Below are positions 16,796 through 24,836 of a stretch of DNA of 60,744 nt, piece after piece. A program made the translations under genes and the position numbers. Source of the DNA: Phycisphaerales bacterium (GTDB taxonomy: Bacteria; Planctomycetota; Phycisphaerae; Sedimentisphaerales; Anaerobacaceae); NCBI GenBank assembly GCA_003141315.1, contig PLLP01000012.1, positions 1 through 60,744 of the forward strand, given 5' to 3'. The notes beneath the pieces are model-generated. The model saw nothing but the letters and a program-made list of their open reading frames with translations, did no database searches and was not told the origin of the DNA. Each line of letters begins with the position of its first letter. Positions within the stretch are counted from its first letter, which is position 1.

Positions 16796-18980
16796 CTGTG
16801 TCCTGTGTCGGCCATAATATTTTTATGCCGGCACCGGAATCGATTTGTAATTTGTCAAAATTCTGTATGTCGAGTTTCAGGCCTTTCAGGTAGTCATAAA
16901 GCAGTTTTGGCGCACCGGTATTTTCGCTGTCAGTGAGAAAATCATCGTTTGCATAAATGGATGTGGTTTTGACGTCGCTTACGACTTCGGGGATTGCGTT
17001 TATGTGGTCTATATCGTTGTGGCTGATGATTATCGCATCGAGTTTCGATATCGCCTGCGAACGCAAAAATGGAATGATAATGCGTCTGCCGGCGTCTTCT
17101 TTGTGGAGCGAGCCGGCGTCGAATAACAAATTTTTATTGTGCGGAAGCTGAACTATGATTGCCTGGCCATGACCGACATCGAGGCAATTTAAAATGAGAT
17201 TACTGTGGTATGTCCTTTGGAATTTAACAGAGATGATGGAGATTGCCAGTATCGAAATCAGGGCAAAGCTGATAATTTTTCGCAATAGCGGTCTGCGGAA
17301 AAGACAAAAGGCGGTGAAGATTAAGACGCAATAATAAAAAACTATTAACCAGATTGAAACCTGACCCATAAGGATTTCAGAGATGCTTACTTTGGCAAAA
17401 ATTTTGACAAGCCAAATGAGGATGAAGGTCACGCCTGTTGCGAGAAAACCTAAAATGGCGGCGGCGGTTGGCAGAAAAAAGGAAATGACAATTTTTGATA
17501 AGCCGATTATCGTAATGATGAAGACAAAAAACGAAGCCAATACAGTCCAGACAGCCGTTAATGGCGTGATTGAATAAAAGTGATAGAGCATAAAACCTGC
17601 GCCGCATACCCAGGCGCCGATGCCGGCGGAAAAAAGACTTAAAGTAGAAAAGAGTGACTTTTGGTTTATTAACAGAGGTAATTTTCCTTTTTCAGGTATC
17701 AATCTTAAAAGAACAGAAGTTTTTTCGTAAAGAAATAACTGTATGCGTTTGAAAAACAGCAGGATTCCCAGAGTGGTCGAAAAAGATAGCTGCCAACTCG
17801 CATTGTAGAGGTCGGTGGGGTTGAAAAGCAGCAGGATTATTGCGGAGAGTGCAAGCGAATTAAAGGAGTTCGGTTCCCGCCTGAACAAAAATGATGCACA
17901 AAAGACAAGACTGATAACGGCAGCCCGTAATACCGGCGGATTCGGAGGCACAGCCAGCACAAAAAGGATTGAGACCGCTATGCAGATTAACGCCTGCCGT
18001 CTTTTGCTGAGGCCTGCAAGTTGGCACAGCCACCACACAAAGGCAATCATAATAACAAAGTTCAGGCCCGACAGGCTCACAAAATGCAACAGGCCCGTTT
18101 TGCGAAATGCAATGGATGTTTTATTATCGATTTTAGTCCTGTCGCCGAGAACAAGCGCCGCGATAAGGGCTTTGCTGTTGGGGTTGTCTTCCGGCAGTCT
18201 TTCTGCCAACATATCTCTTGCGGCTCTTTGCAGATAATTGTGAATGTCAAAGAAAGATGAACCTTTGCTCTGGCTTGAAAGCAGCTCGATGCCGTCGCGG
18301 GTTTTAACGGCAGCTGTGATAAAAATATTGTTCTCTGATAATTTTTTTGCAAAGTCGAATTGCCCGGGATTTGTCGGCGGCTGAATTTTTTCCAGCCAGC
18401 AGTACATTTGAACGTTGTCGCCCGCCGTTAAATCTATTACAGGTTCAGCAACCTGCACACGAACCGTGCCTGATACATCGAACCAGCCTGTTTTGCCCTC
18501 TGCGCCGGTTATTTTCAGGTAGAAACTGCTGCCGGGGTCTGTGAATTTGAATTTGGAAAAAACCCAGTCGTTGTTGTCGCTCGTATAGGGTTCGGTGATT
18601 ATTGTTCCGCGAATTGTTGCTAAAGTCCGCTCGACTTTAACAAGATTGCTGATGTCGCTATCTGGCAGGTAGCGATAGGAACTCAGCCGGATTGCACCGA
18701 GAGATATTGAACAAAGAAATGCCAGCAATGCGATGGCATATAAATTCGATTTCGTTCTTTTGATGGCGATATAGATAATTGCAGCCGCCGCAGAAAAAAT
18801 TGCCGGAACAAGCCAGAATAATATGGGGAGTTTAATGGTATTTTGCAGAAATATGCCGATGATGATTGCCACAGCCGGCAGAACCAGCGGCGCGGTATCT
18901 ATAATCTGCCTGACGACATAGCCCGGCCCGAGTGACAATTTCCAGTCTATCAGTTCCAGTTTTTTCTTGATTAAATCCAC
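16761..18980 (-). CDS. comEC: ComEC/Rec2 DNA-uptake channel, C-terminally truncated by frameshift
   Basis: This 739-residue frame holds the inner-membrane channel that passes single-stranded DNA during natural transformation. N-terminal helices and a DUF4131-like beta region (residues about 110-240) lead to the competence domain (LVLGDRTKIDNKTSIAFRKT, HFVSLSGLNFVIMIAF), then a metallo-beta-lactamase-like domain (LDVGHGQAIIVQLP, DAGSLHKEDAGRRI, SHNDIDHINAIPE). The frame ends early after ILWPTQDTGRDKQQ because of two tandem TCCTGTG copies; the rest of the domain follows in another frame. It could be a dead gene, a phase-variable gene, or a sequencing/assembly artefact. Next upstream is serS. 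Confidence 0.88.
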   Translation of the reverse strand: MDLIKKKLELIDWKLSLGPGYVVRQIIDTAPLVLPAVAIIIGIFLQNTIKLPILFWLVPAIFSAAAAIIYIAIKRTKSNLYAIALLAFLCSISLGAIRLSSYRYLPDSDISNLVKVERTLATIRGTIITEPYTSDNNDWVFSKFKFTDPGSSFYLKITGAEGKTGWFDVSGTVRVQVAEPVIDLTAGDNVQMYCWLEKIQPPTNPGQFDFAKKLSENNIFITAAVKTRDGIELLSSQSKGSSFFDIHNYLQRAARDMLAERLPEDNPNSKALIAALVLGDRTKIDNKTSIAFRKTGLLHFVSLSGLNFVIMIAFVWWLCQLAGLSKRRQALICIAVSILFVLAVPPNPPVLRAAVISLVFCASFLFRREPNSFNSLALSAIILLLFNPTDLYNASWQLSFSTTLGILLFFKRIQLFLYEKTSVLLRLIPEKGKLPLLINQKSLFSTLSLFSAGIGAWVCGAGFMLYHFYSITPLTAVWTVLASFFVFIITIIGLSKIVISFFLPTAAAILGFLATGVTFILIWLVKIFAKVSISEILMGQVSIWLIVFYYCVLIFTAFCLFRRPLLRKIISFALISILAISIISVKFQRTYHSNLILNCLDVGHGQAIIVQLPHNKNLLFDAGSLHKEDAGRRIIIPFLRSQAISKLDAIIISHNDIDHINAIPEVVSDVKTTSIYANDDFLTDSENTGAPKLLYDYLKGLKLDIQNFDKLQIDSGAGIKILWPTQDTGRDKQQSVKQK
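16794..16807 (+). repeat. 7-bp tandem duplication that breaks comEC
   Basis: TCCTGTG is present twice head to tail at 16794-16800 and 16801-16807. Seven is not a multiple of three; one copy fewer restores an uninterrupted ComEC frame (checked by codon counting from both ends). Confidence 0.9.
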
Positions 18981-18999
18981 AGTCGAATAGACTACAAAC

Positions 19000-19055
19000 T
19001 CAAGACGCCAGACGCAAGACCCAAGTTAACGTATAGCGTATAGCGGATAGTAGTT
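19000..19055 (-). repeat. Short repeat-rich spacer between serS and comEC
   Basis: The spacer contains near-tandem words (AGACGCCAGACGCAAGAC and GTATAGCGTATAGCGGATAG). They look like the same class of small dispersed repeats seen elsewhere in the window. No promoter is evident. Confidence 0.4.
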
Positions 19056-19062
19056 CGGGGTA

Positions 19063-20334
19063 CTAACTGCGGGCTATTTTTTCTTTGCCGTTCATATAGG
19101 GGCGGAGAACTTTGGGGATGGTGATTGAGCCGTCTTTTGTTTGGTAAAGCTCCAAAATCGGTATCAAAATCCGCGGACTGGCAATCACGGTATTATTCAT
19201 CGTATGGCAGAAGAGGTTCTTTTTCGTCTTCGGGTCTTTATATCGAAGATTCAAACGGCGGGCCTGGAATTCGTAGAACCGGCTTGCGCTGTGGGTCTCG
19301 CCGTAATTTTTCCGCGAGGGCATCCAGGTCTCGATGTCGAATTTTTGCACCTGGCCTCTGCCGAGGTCGCCCGTGCAGACGTTGACAACCCGGTAGGGTA
19401 GTTCCAGAGCCTGCAAAACTCCCTCCGAATTGGCGAGAATCTCGGCGTGCAATTTTTTGCTCTCTTCAATATCGTTTTTGCAGATGATTACCTGCTCGAC
19501 CTTGTCAAACTGGTGGATTCGGTACAGGCCGTAAGTGTCCTTGCCTGCGGCGCCGGCCTCACGCCTAAAACAAGTCGAAAGGGCGACAAATTTTTTCGGC
19601 AGGTCGCCGGCGAGCAGGATTTCATCCTTGTAATATGCGGTGACGGGGACTTCCGCGGTGCCTGCGAGGCTCAATTCATCGAGGGTTCTGTATGTCTGCT
19701 CTTCGGAGCCGGGATAGTAGCCCGTTCCCGTCATAGTTTCGTATTTCATCAGCATCGGCGGCGACATTGGCGTATAGCCTTTTGCGACCATAAAATCGAC
19801 CGCAAATCGCAACACCGCCCAGTGCAGCATAGCGCCATCGCCCTTGAGGAAGTAATTTCTTGCCCCTGCGAGCTTGACGCCTCGTTCGATATCCATAATA
19901 TCCAGCGCCAGGCCGAGCCGGACGTGGTCTTGCGGCTCAAAATCGAATTTGCGTATTTCGCCGACCTTTTTTATTTCGACATTTTCGGTATCGTCTTTAC
20001 CCAGCGGAACATCATCATCTGCCGGTTGCGGCACTTCGAGCATTAGCGCATCGAATTGCGGCTGAAGGTTTTTGGTTGTCTCATTGTAATCCTGCTCCTG
20101 TTGTTTCAGTTGCGCGAGAGTTTCGATGGCCTTTTGCTTTTCGGCATCGGGCAATTTCGGAATTTCTTTGCCGACTTTATTTTTTTCGGTAAGGATGTCC
20201 TGCAGTTTTTGTTTGGCGTCTTTGAGTTTCGAATCTATCTCGATGAGTTTATCGATATCGACGTTAAAATGTTTGTCAGCGGCAGCCTTTTTGAACCGCT
20301 CTGGATTTTCCCGTATTTCCTTAATATCAATCAT
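19063..20334 (-). CDS. serS: Serine--tRNA ligase
   Basis: A 423-residue class II aminoacyl-tRNA synthetase that charges tRNA-Ser. The N-terminal long coiled coil (residues about 25-105) binds the tRNA arm. The catalytic core shows the serine-binding LAGTAEVPV, motif 2 (ALSTCFRREAGAAGKDTYGL and YRIHQFDKVE), IETWMPSRKNYGETHSASRF and motif 3 (NNTVIASPRILIPILE). Length is typical. GAGGGAAT precedes the ATG. It follows the ketosynthase genes by 41 nt on the same strand, so it may share their transcript. Confidence 0.96.
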   Translation of the reverse strand: MIDIKEIRENPERFKKAAADKHFNVDIDKLIEIDSKLKDAKQKLQDILTEKNKVGKEIPKLPDAEKQKAIETLAQLKQQEQDYNETTKNLQPQFDALMLEVPQPADDDVPLGKDDTENVEIKKVGEIRKFDFEPQDHVRLGLALDIMDIERGVKLAGARNYFLKGDGAMLHWAVLRFAVDFMVAKGYTPMSPPMLMKYETMTGTGYYPGSEEQTYRTLDELSLAGTAEVPVTAYYKDEILLAGDLPKKFVALSTCFRREAGAAGKDTYGLYRIHQFDKVEQVIICKNDIEESKKLHAEILANSEGVLQALELPYRVVNVCTGDLGRGQVQKFDIETWMPSRKNYGETHSASRFYEFQARRLNLRYKDPKTKKNLFCHTMNNTVIASPRILIPILELYQTKDGSITIPKVLRPYMNGKEKIARS

Positions 20335-20375
20335 ATTCCCTCATTCTGGGTTTTGTATTCTGTGTCCTGATTTTT

Positions 20376-21680
20376 CTATTCGTATTTTCTAATAATGACG
20401 ACGTTATTTTGTCCGCCGAAGCCGAACGATTCCTTCATAGCCGTTTTGACAGCGGCCTTGCGGGGCTTGTTTGGCACATAATCGAGGTCGAGTGCCGGGT
20501 CGGGGTCGTTATAGTTAATTGTCGGCGGCAAAATCCCGTCCCGAATTGCCAGGACACAACTGATAATCTCAGCCGAACCTGCCGCGCCGATTAGATGCCC
20601 TATCGTGCTTTTGATGCTGCTGGCAGGCGGCTTTGTTGCCCTGTTTTTGAAGACCGCTTTTATCGCCTTTGTTTCGATTGAATCGTTTTCGGATGTGCTT
20701 GTGCCGTGCGTGCTTATGTAATCGATATCGTTATAGCTGATGCCGGCGTCTGCGAGTGCCGCCTCCATCGCCTGGATGGGGCCGCGAGCCTCTTCGTGCA
20801 TATCGGTTATCCGAAATGCGTCGGAGCTGCTGCCGTAGCCGATAATTTCCGCCAGGATTTTGACGCCTCTTTTTTTGGCACTTGTTAGTGATTCGAGGAT
20901 GATGATAGCGGCGCCTTCGCCCATCAGGAAGCCGTCGCGGCTGGCGGTGAACGGGCGGGACGCGGTCTGTGGGCTGTCGTTTCTTCGTGAAAGGGCGGTG
21001 AGCCTGCTGAAACCCATCATGCCGAGCGGATGAATCATCGAGTGTGCGCCGCCGGAAATCATTATGTCGGCTTTGCCGTGTCTGACCAGTATAGCGGCTT
21101 CGCCGACGGCCTGCGTGCCTGCGGCACAGGCGGTAAGGCAGCTGAAGACCGGCCCGCGGGCGCCGATAAGTTTTGCGATATGGGTCGTTGGCATATTCGG
21201 CTCCTGCTCCAGCTCGTTTTCAGCGGTGAAACCTGCGGATGCAATCTGCGCCCATTTGAGCCAGTCCATTTTATTATTCTGGCTGTCCCACGCCCCGGCG
21301 AGGCTGTCGAAAAATACTTCGTTATTGACCGAGCCTTCGCCGCAGCCCATATATATGCCCAATTTTGTGCGGTCTATTTTGTCGGCAGGATTGTTTGTTT
21401 CAATATCAATTTGCGCCTGACGGCAGGCCTGTGCGGCGGCGGCGACTGCAAAGCTGCTGCCGCGATTACTGTCTTTATGCAGCGGCCAGCTCTTTATATA
21501 TTTTGACGGGTCGAAATTTTTCACTTCGGAGCTGAAGGTCGTCGGAAACGTCGAGGCGTCAAAAATGGTTGTGCCTGCGACGGAGCTTTTGCCCGCGAGA
21601 ATTGCCTGCCAGGCGCTTTCGACATCGTGCCCGACCGGACAAACAAGCCCCATTCCTGTTATTACAACGCGTTCTTTCAT
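20376..21680 (-). CDS. Beta-ketoacyl-ACP synthase II (FabF-type, catalytically complete)
   Basis: A 434-residue thiolase-fold condensing enzyme that extends an acyl chain on ACP with malonyl-ACP. The Cys-His-His triad is intact: Cys in SCLTACAAGTQAVGEA, His in STHGTSTSENDSIETKAI and His in KSTIGHLIGAAGSAEI. The ending GFGGQNNVVIIRKYE is typical of FabF-like enzymes. It follows a second, degenerate ketosynthase by 26 nt, with two dehydratases and an ACP upstream, so it probably makes a special fatty acyl or polyene chain rather than serving as the only housekeeping FabF. No clear ribosome site is seen before the ATG. Confidence 0.92.
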   Translation of the reverse strand: MKERVVITGMGLVCPVGHDVESAWQAILAGKSSVAGTTIFDASTFPTTFSSEVKNFDPSKYIKSWPLHKDSNRGSSFAVAAAAQACRQAQIDIETNNPADKIDRTKLGIYMGCGEGSVNNEVFFDSLAGAWDSQNNKMDWLKWAQIASAGFTAENELEQEPNMPTTHIAKLIGARGPVFSCLTACAAGTQAVGEAAILVRHGKADIMISGGAHSMIHPLGMMGFSRLTALSRRNDSPQTASRPFTASRDGFLMGEGAAIIILESLTSAKKRGVKILAEIIGYGSSSDAFRITDMHEEARGPIQAMEAALADAGISYNDIDYISTHGTSTSENDSIETKAIKAVFKNRATKPPASSIKSTIGHLIGAAGSAEIISCVLAIRDGILPPTINYNDPDPALDLDYVPNKPRKAAVKTAMKESFGFGGQNNVVIIRKYE

Positions 21681-21706
21681 TTTTTTAATTTATCAATAAT
21701 CCATCA

Positions 21707-23017
21707 TCAATTTATTTTTTTTAGAATTACAGCGGCTGTTTGTCCGCCGAAAGTATAGCCGCAAATAAGAACATAATTAATATTTTTCTTTTGAGGCTGC
21801 ATAGTTATATTCAGATTGCAGCCCGAAGCTTTTTTGTCGCAATTTTTCGCAGCCGGTATTACGCCGTCGGTAATAGCCATGCAGGCGGCGATGCAATCGA
21901 GTCCGCCCGCCGCTGCGCCGTTATTACTCAGCATACTCTTTGTCGGCCAGACAGGGATATTTTTAACAGCAGTTCCGAGGGCGGCCTCAATTCCTTTTGC
22001 CTCCGCCAAATCATCAGCCGCTATGCCGAGGCCGTGCGGGATAATCAAATCAAGCTGCTGCGGCCCTATACCCGCTTCTGCCAGGGCTTTCTGAATTGCT
22101 ACGGTTATTCCTTTGCCGTCGGGTTCGAGGCATTGGTAAGCAGAATTAAGATTGCTGGATTGGCCTGTGCCGGCGAGTTCAGCGTAGATTCTTGTGCCTC
22201 TTTTACGTGCGGATTCCGGACTTTCGAGGACGACAATACCGGCGGCCTCGCCGAAGACTGAGCCTTTCGCATTCGAATCAAAAGGCCTGCAGGCCTTCTC
22301 GGGATTGTCAGCGTATTCCGTTGTCGCTCTTTTGAGAAGGCACTGGCGGATTAGGCACATCGGGTTGACTTTTACATCCGTTCCGCCCGCCAGAACAATA
22401 TCGCACTTGCCTCGCGTTATTGTAAGGGCGGCCTCGCTTATCGCCAGGTGCGATGACACCTCTGCACAGGTGATGGAGTTGCCGGGCCCCTGTATGTCGT
22501 GAATTATACTTATATGACAGGACGGCATATTCGGCAAATATTTCAGAAGCCACAAAGGCGGCACCAGCTCCAGGCCTTCTTTGCCCCATTTGCGGATGTC
22601 GAACCGGTTTCCGGTTTTGCTTGCGGATGCCGACGGCGCCAATTCCACGAGGTCGCAGCTTATCATACCAGCCCCGACATTCAGGCCGACTCTTGTCGGG
22701 TTTATATTTATTTTCGTGGGGTCGATTGCCTTTGTAATAAGTCCGCTGGAAATAAAAGCCTCATAAGCCGCCCCGACCGCCAGCTCGATATCGCGGGACA
22801 TAATCTTGACATATTTGCGGTAAGTTTTCGGGATGAATTTAGTGACGTTAAAATCTGCGACTTGGCCTGCGATTTTGCAGGGAAAACCAGCTGGGTCGAA
22901 TGCGGTAATCGGGACGATGCCGCAGCGGCCTTCGCAAAGTCCCTGCCACATACTGCTTACGTTTTGTCCGAGGCAGCTTACAGCGCCGAAACCGGTTATT
23001 ACAGGTTTGTCGCTCAT
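21707..23017 (-). CDS. Divergent beta-ketoacyl synthase (possible chain-length factor)
   Basis: A 436-residue KS-fold protein. The nucleophile Cys is kept (SITCAEVSSHLAI) and so is the first His (IIPHGLGIAADD), but the second catalytic His of the KSxxGHxxGAAG motif is replaced: the segment reads KSMLSNNGAAAGGLD, placing Asn where His is expected. It ends with GYTFGGQTAAVILKK. Losing this His should impair malonyl decarboxylation, so it may act as a partner subunit to the intact KS next door, as chain-length factors do; those usually lose the Cys instead. Its ATG overlaps the stop of the upstream dehydratase gene by four bases. Confidence 0.82.
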   Translation of the reverse strand: MSDKPVITGFGAVSCLGQNVSSMWQGLCEGRCGIVPITAFDPAGFPCKIAGQVADFNVTKFIPKTYRKYVKIMSRDIELAVGAAYEAFISSGLITKAIDPTKININPTRVGLNVGAGMISCDLVELAPSASASKTGNRFDIRKWGKEGLELVPPLWLLKYLPNMPSCHISIIHDIQGPGNSITCAEVSSHLAISEAALTITRGKCDIVLAGGTDVKVNPMCLIRQCLLKRATTEYADNPEKACRPFDSNAKGSVFGEAAGIVVLESPESARKRGTRIYAELAGTGQSSNLNSAYQCLEPDGKGITVAIQKALAEAGIGPQQLDLIIPHGLGIAADDLAEAKGIEAALGTAVKNIPVWPTKSMLSNNGAAAGGLDCIAACMAITDGVIPAAKNCDKKASGCNLNITMQPQKKNINYVLICGYTFGGQTAAVILKKIN

Positions 23018-23541
23018 TTAGTTTTGTTCTCCATGCCGATGCCGCGAATGAGCATTTTGAACGTGTCGGTGAAAACGAAATTTTCCTCCGGGAATTCCTT
23101 GCCCGCGATGTTCTTGTCGATATGGCTGAACATTAAATCAATCTCGGCGATGAGTTTTTCGTCCTGCGGTGAGCCTGCTTGCCCTGAGCTTGTCGAAGGG
23201 GTCGAACCTCCGCAGGTGATTTTGCCGCAGGTACTCGCAGCTTCAGCGGTGATGGATTCGATAGTTGCTTCAAGCCGCAGGGTGTCGCCGGGTTTTACGA
23301 AATCGAAAAAGACCGCCTTTTTTATTTTGGCGAGGATAACCTTTTCCTCGAAGTTTCTGGCCTGACCCACGAGGATGCCCGCCGTCTGTGCCATAGCCTC
23401 AATGCAGAGGCTCTCTGGCATAACCGGAAAACCGGGAAAGTGGTCGTGCAGATGCTCCTCGGCAAGCGTGACGTTTTTAACCGATACCGCCCGTTTGCCG
23501 CTTTCGAATTCAACGAATTTATCTATCCATATCCATCGCAT
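23014..23541 (-). CDS. FabZ-like 3-hydroxyacyl-ACP dehydratase (first copy)
   Basis: A 175-residue hotdog-fold protein. The catalytic His is in HDHFPGFPVMP and the Glu in SLCIEAMAQTAG, as in FabZ. It should dehydrate 3-hydroxyacyl-ACP in the same pathway as the adjacent ketosynthases and ACP. The 42-bp repeat-derived segment (23173-23214) encodes STPSTSSGQAGSP, an in-frame insertion near residue 115. The longer frame beginning at 23580 adds 13 residues from repeat-like DNA, so the ATG at 23541 (MRWIWIDKF) is preferred. The stop overlaps the next gene's start. Confidence 0.85.
   Translation of the reverse strand: MRWIWIDKFVEFESGKRAVSVKNVTLAEEHLHDHFPGFPVMPESLCIEAMAQTAGILVGQARNFEEKVILAKIKKAVFFDFVKPGDTLRLEATIESITAEAASTCGKITCGGSTPSTSSGQAGSPQDEKLIAEIDLMFSHIDKNIAGKEFPEENFVFTDTFKMLIRGIGMENKTK
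23173..23214 (-). repeat. In-gene dispersed repeat (TTCGACAAGCTCAGGGCAAGC type)
   Basis: This segment inside the FabZ-like gene is of the kind that yields TSSGQAG or PELVEG peptides in many environmental bacterial genomes. Its part GGTTCGACCCCTTCGACA (minus strand) is identical to 11120-11137 on the plus strand. Confidence 0.7.
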
Positions 23542-23576
23542 TTTTAAGCCACTGGGACGCAGAGAAAAAATTTCAA

Positions 23577-23637
23577 CCACAGATTAACGCAGATTTTCAC
23601 AGATTTTTTTCTTCAGTGAAATCTGTGCAATCTGTGG
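23577..23637. repeat. CCACAGATTAACGCAGATT-type palindromic repeat
   Basis: An imperfect inverted repeat between the ACP and first dehydratase genes: CCACAGATT at one end and AATCTGTGG at the other, with internal CACAGATTT/AAATCTGTG arms. Related words occur at 26.4, 29.0, 43.8, 46.6 and 47.1 kb. Transcribed, it would form a long hairpin inside the operon message. Confidence 0.75.
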
Positions 23638-23642
23638 CTTCT

Positions 23643-24032
23643 TCATTTTATTTTAGTTTCGATATAATTCACGATTGAGCTAACGGTGAACAAGTCGCCG
23701 AGCTTATTCATATCAGGATTTTTCTCGAACGCAGAAAGGTCGGTGTGCGGCATCTTGGCTTTTATCTCAGCGATGCCTTTGGCTGTCATTTTGCCGTCCT
23801 TGACGAATTCGGGATTGCTCATCATAGTTTCAATCGGGAACAGCTCTTCTCTGGCTATTTTGAAACCGAAGGCCTTTTCCAGCCGAAACACGATGTCTAA
23901 AAAATCTATGCTCTCTGCGCCGAGGTCGCCCATCAGCGTTGATTCGGGTTTTACCTCTTCTTCGTCAACGCCTAACGCATCGACCAGTACCGCCTGAACT
24001 TCTTTGAAAATTTCATCCCTGCTTTTTGCCAT
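23643..24032 (-). CDS. Acyl carrier protein, extended form
   Basis: A 129-residue ACP. The phosphopantetheine Ser lies in DLGAESIDFLDIVFRLE, the canonical DSL-type motif. It is longer than a usual ACP (about 78) because of a loop of some 40 residues between helix 2 and the last helix (IETMMSNPEFVKDGKMTAKG and onward). Such extended ACPs are known in specialised lipid or polyene clusters. It sits between two FabZ-like genes and upstream of two ketosynthases, which it most likely serves. GGAG lies a few bases before the ATG. Confidence 0.9.
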   Translation of the reverse strand: MAKSRDEIFKEVQAVLVDALGVDEEEVKPESTLMGDLGAESIDFLDIVFRLEKAFGFKIAREELFPIETMMSNPEFVKDGKMTAKGIAEIKAKMPHTDLSAFEKNPDMNKLGDLFTVSSIVNYIETKIK

Positions 24033-24070
24033 ATTTTTTCTCCGTTGCGATTATTTTAATATGCGATTTC

Positions 24071-24101
24071 CCTATACCCTATTCCCTATCCCCTAAACCC
24101 T
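24071..24101 (-). repeat. CCCTA-word array at the 3' end of the second dehydratase gene
   Basis: The plus strand reads as four to five degenerate CCCTATT/CCCTAAA words. The TAG stop of the downstream-most dehydratase frame (24093-24095) lies within the array, so the repeat supplies the end of that gene. Confidence 0.55.
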
Positions 24102-24563
24102 ATTTAACAATTTCCATCTTTGTTTCATAGCTTCGATTATCTGGCCATCGACGGCGGACATCGATGGGTCGCGGTCTGCGAGGTTGAAATGCCGCAGGCC
24201 GAACTTCGCCTCGACAATCGTCTGGCCTGCCGATACGCCGACGCCAGTAAAACTGCTTATGTTTTCTTCGATAGTCTTTGCCTCGACGGCGTATTCAATT
24301 TGTCCGCCGGGAGCGAGAAAACTTTTGTATTTAACGTTTCTGGCCTCGGCGAGCAAAATCATACTGTGGGCAAAATTCTCTTTTAATCTTACTAACCAGC
24401 CTGCCGATTCGATAAGCCCTTCGAGCAGCAGCACGCCGGGCAGCACAGGAAATGCAGGGAAATGGTCGGCTAAATATTCTTCCGACAGTGAGACGTTTTT
24501 AATAGTCTTTATTCCAACGCCTGCGGTTATAGAAACGACCTTATCGATTAAAATAAACCTCAT
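24093..24563 (-). CDS. FabZ-like 3-hydroxyacyl-ACP dehydratase (second copy)
   Basis: A 156-residue hotdog protein related to FabZ. The catalytic His is in ADHFPAFPVLPG and the Glu in LLLEGLIESAGWLV. It differs clearly from the first copy, so the two may act on different chain lengths or intermediates, or form a heterodimer. It is the first gene of the minus-strand cluster (dehydratase, ACP, dehydratase, KS, KS). Its last two codons and stop fall in a CCCTA-type repeat, which may have replaced the original C-terminus. No ketoreductase or acyl ligase is in the window. Confidence 0.85.
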   Translation of the reverse strand: MRFILIDKVVSITAGVGIKTIKNVSLSEEYLADHFPAFPVLPGVLLLEGLIESAGWLVRLKENFAHSMILLAEARNVKYKSFLAPGGQIEYAVEAKTIEENISSFTGVGVSAGQTIVEAKFGLRHFNLADRDPSMSAVDGQIIEAMKQRWKLLNRV

Positions 24564-24836
24564 ATCGGCTGCATTTTAGTGAAATGCTCGACTTTTTCCA
24601 GCAAATTTTGTTTTTTTTCACCATTCGCCACAGGCGAACCTTTGGCGGACGAGCTCCGGCACGGAGAAAATACTTGTAATTGCGGCAGGTTTTTGTATTA
24701 TCACTGGGGATTAGTCCGCAAACGATAAACCGCAATTAGAATAAGATTAAAATAAAATTACAGACGTGCTGGTTGGTTCGAGGGTAAGCACTACAAAGCA
24801 AAAGGATGTTCCATCGGAAAATAAAATTAATACAAA
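24564..24836. other. Repeat-bearing intergenic region left of the phosphatase/lipid kinase pair
   Basis: This region has a TTCGCC-CACA-GGCGAA hairpin and a TTTGGCGGACGAGCTCCGGCAC repeat at about 24628-24665. A minus-strand frame of 64 codons crosses the repeat and shows no recognisable protein. A GGTTCGAGG word near 24777 recalls a tRNA T-arm, but no tRNA can be folded around it. Confidence 0.5.
24628..24665 (+). repeat. GGCGGACRAGCTCCGRCAC repeat, left copy
   Basis: The core GGCGGACGAGCTCCGGCAC matches, in the same orientation, GGCGGACAAGCTCCGACAC at 26353-26371. The two copies flank the phosphatase and lipid kinase genes. Confidence 0.75.

Noticed and set aside
24071-24101. Telomere-like CCCTAA words
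   Set aside because: Too short and degenerate, and internal to a bacterial operon; treated as a dispersed repeat.
24770-24815. tRNA-like GGTTCGAGG word
   Set aside because: No acceptor, D or anticodon stem can be paired around it.
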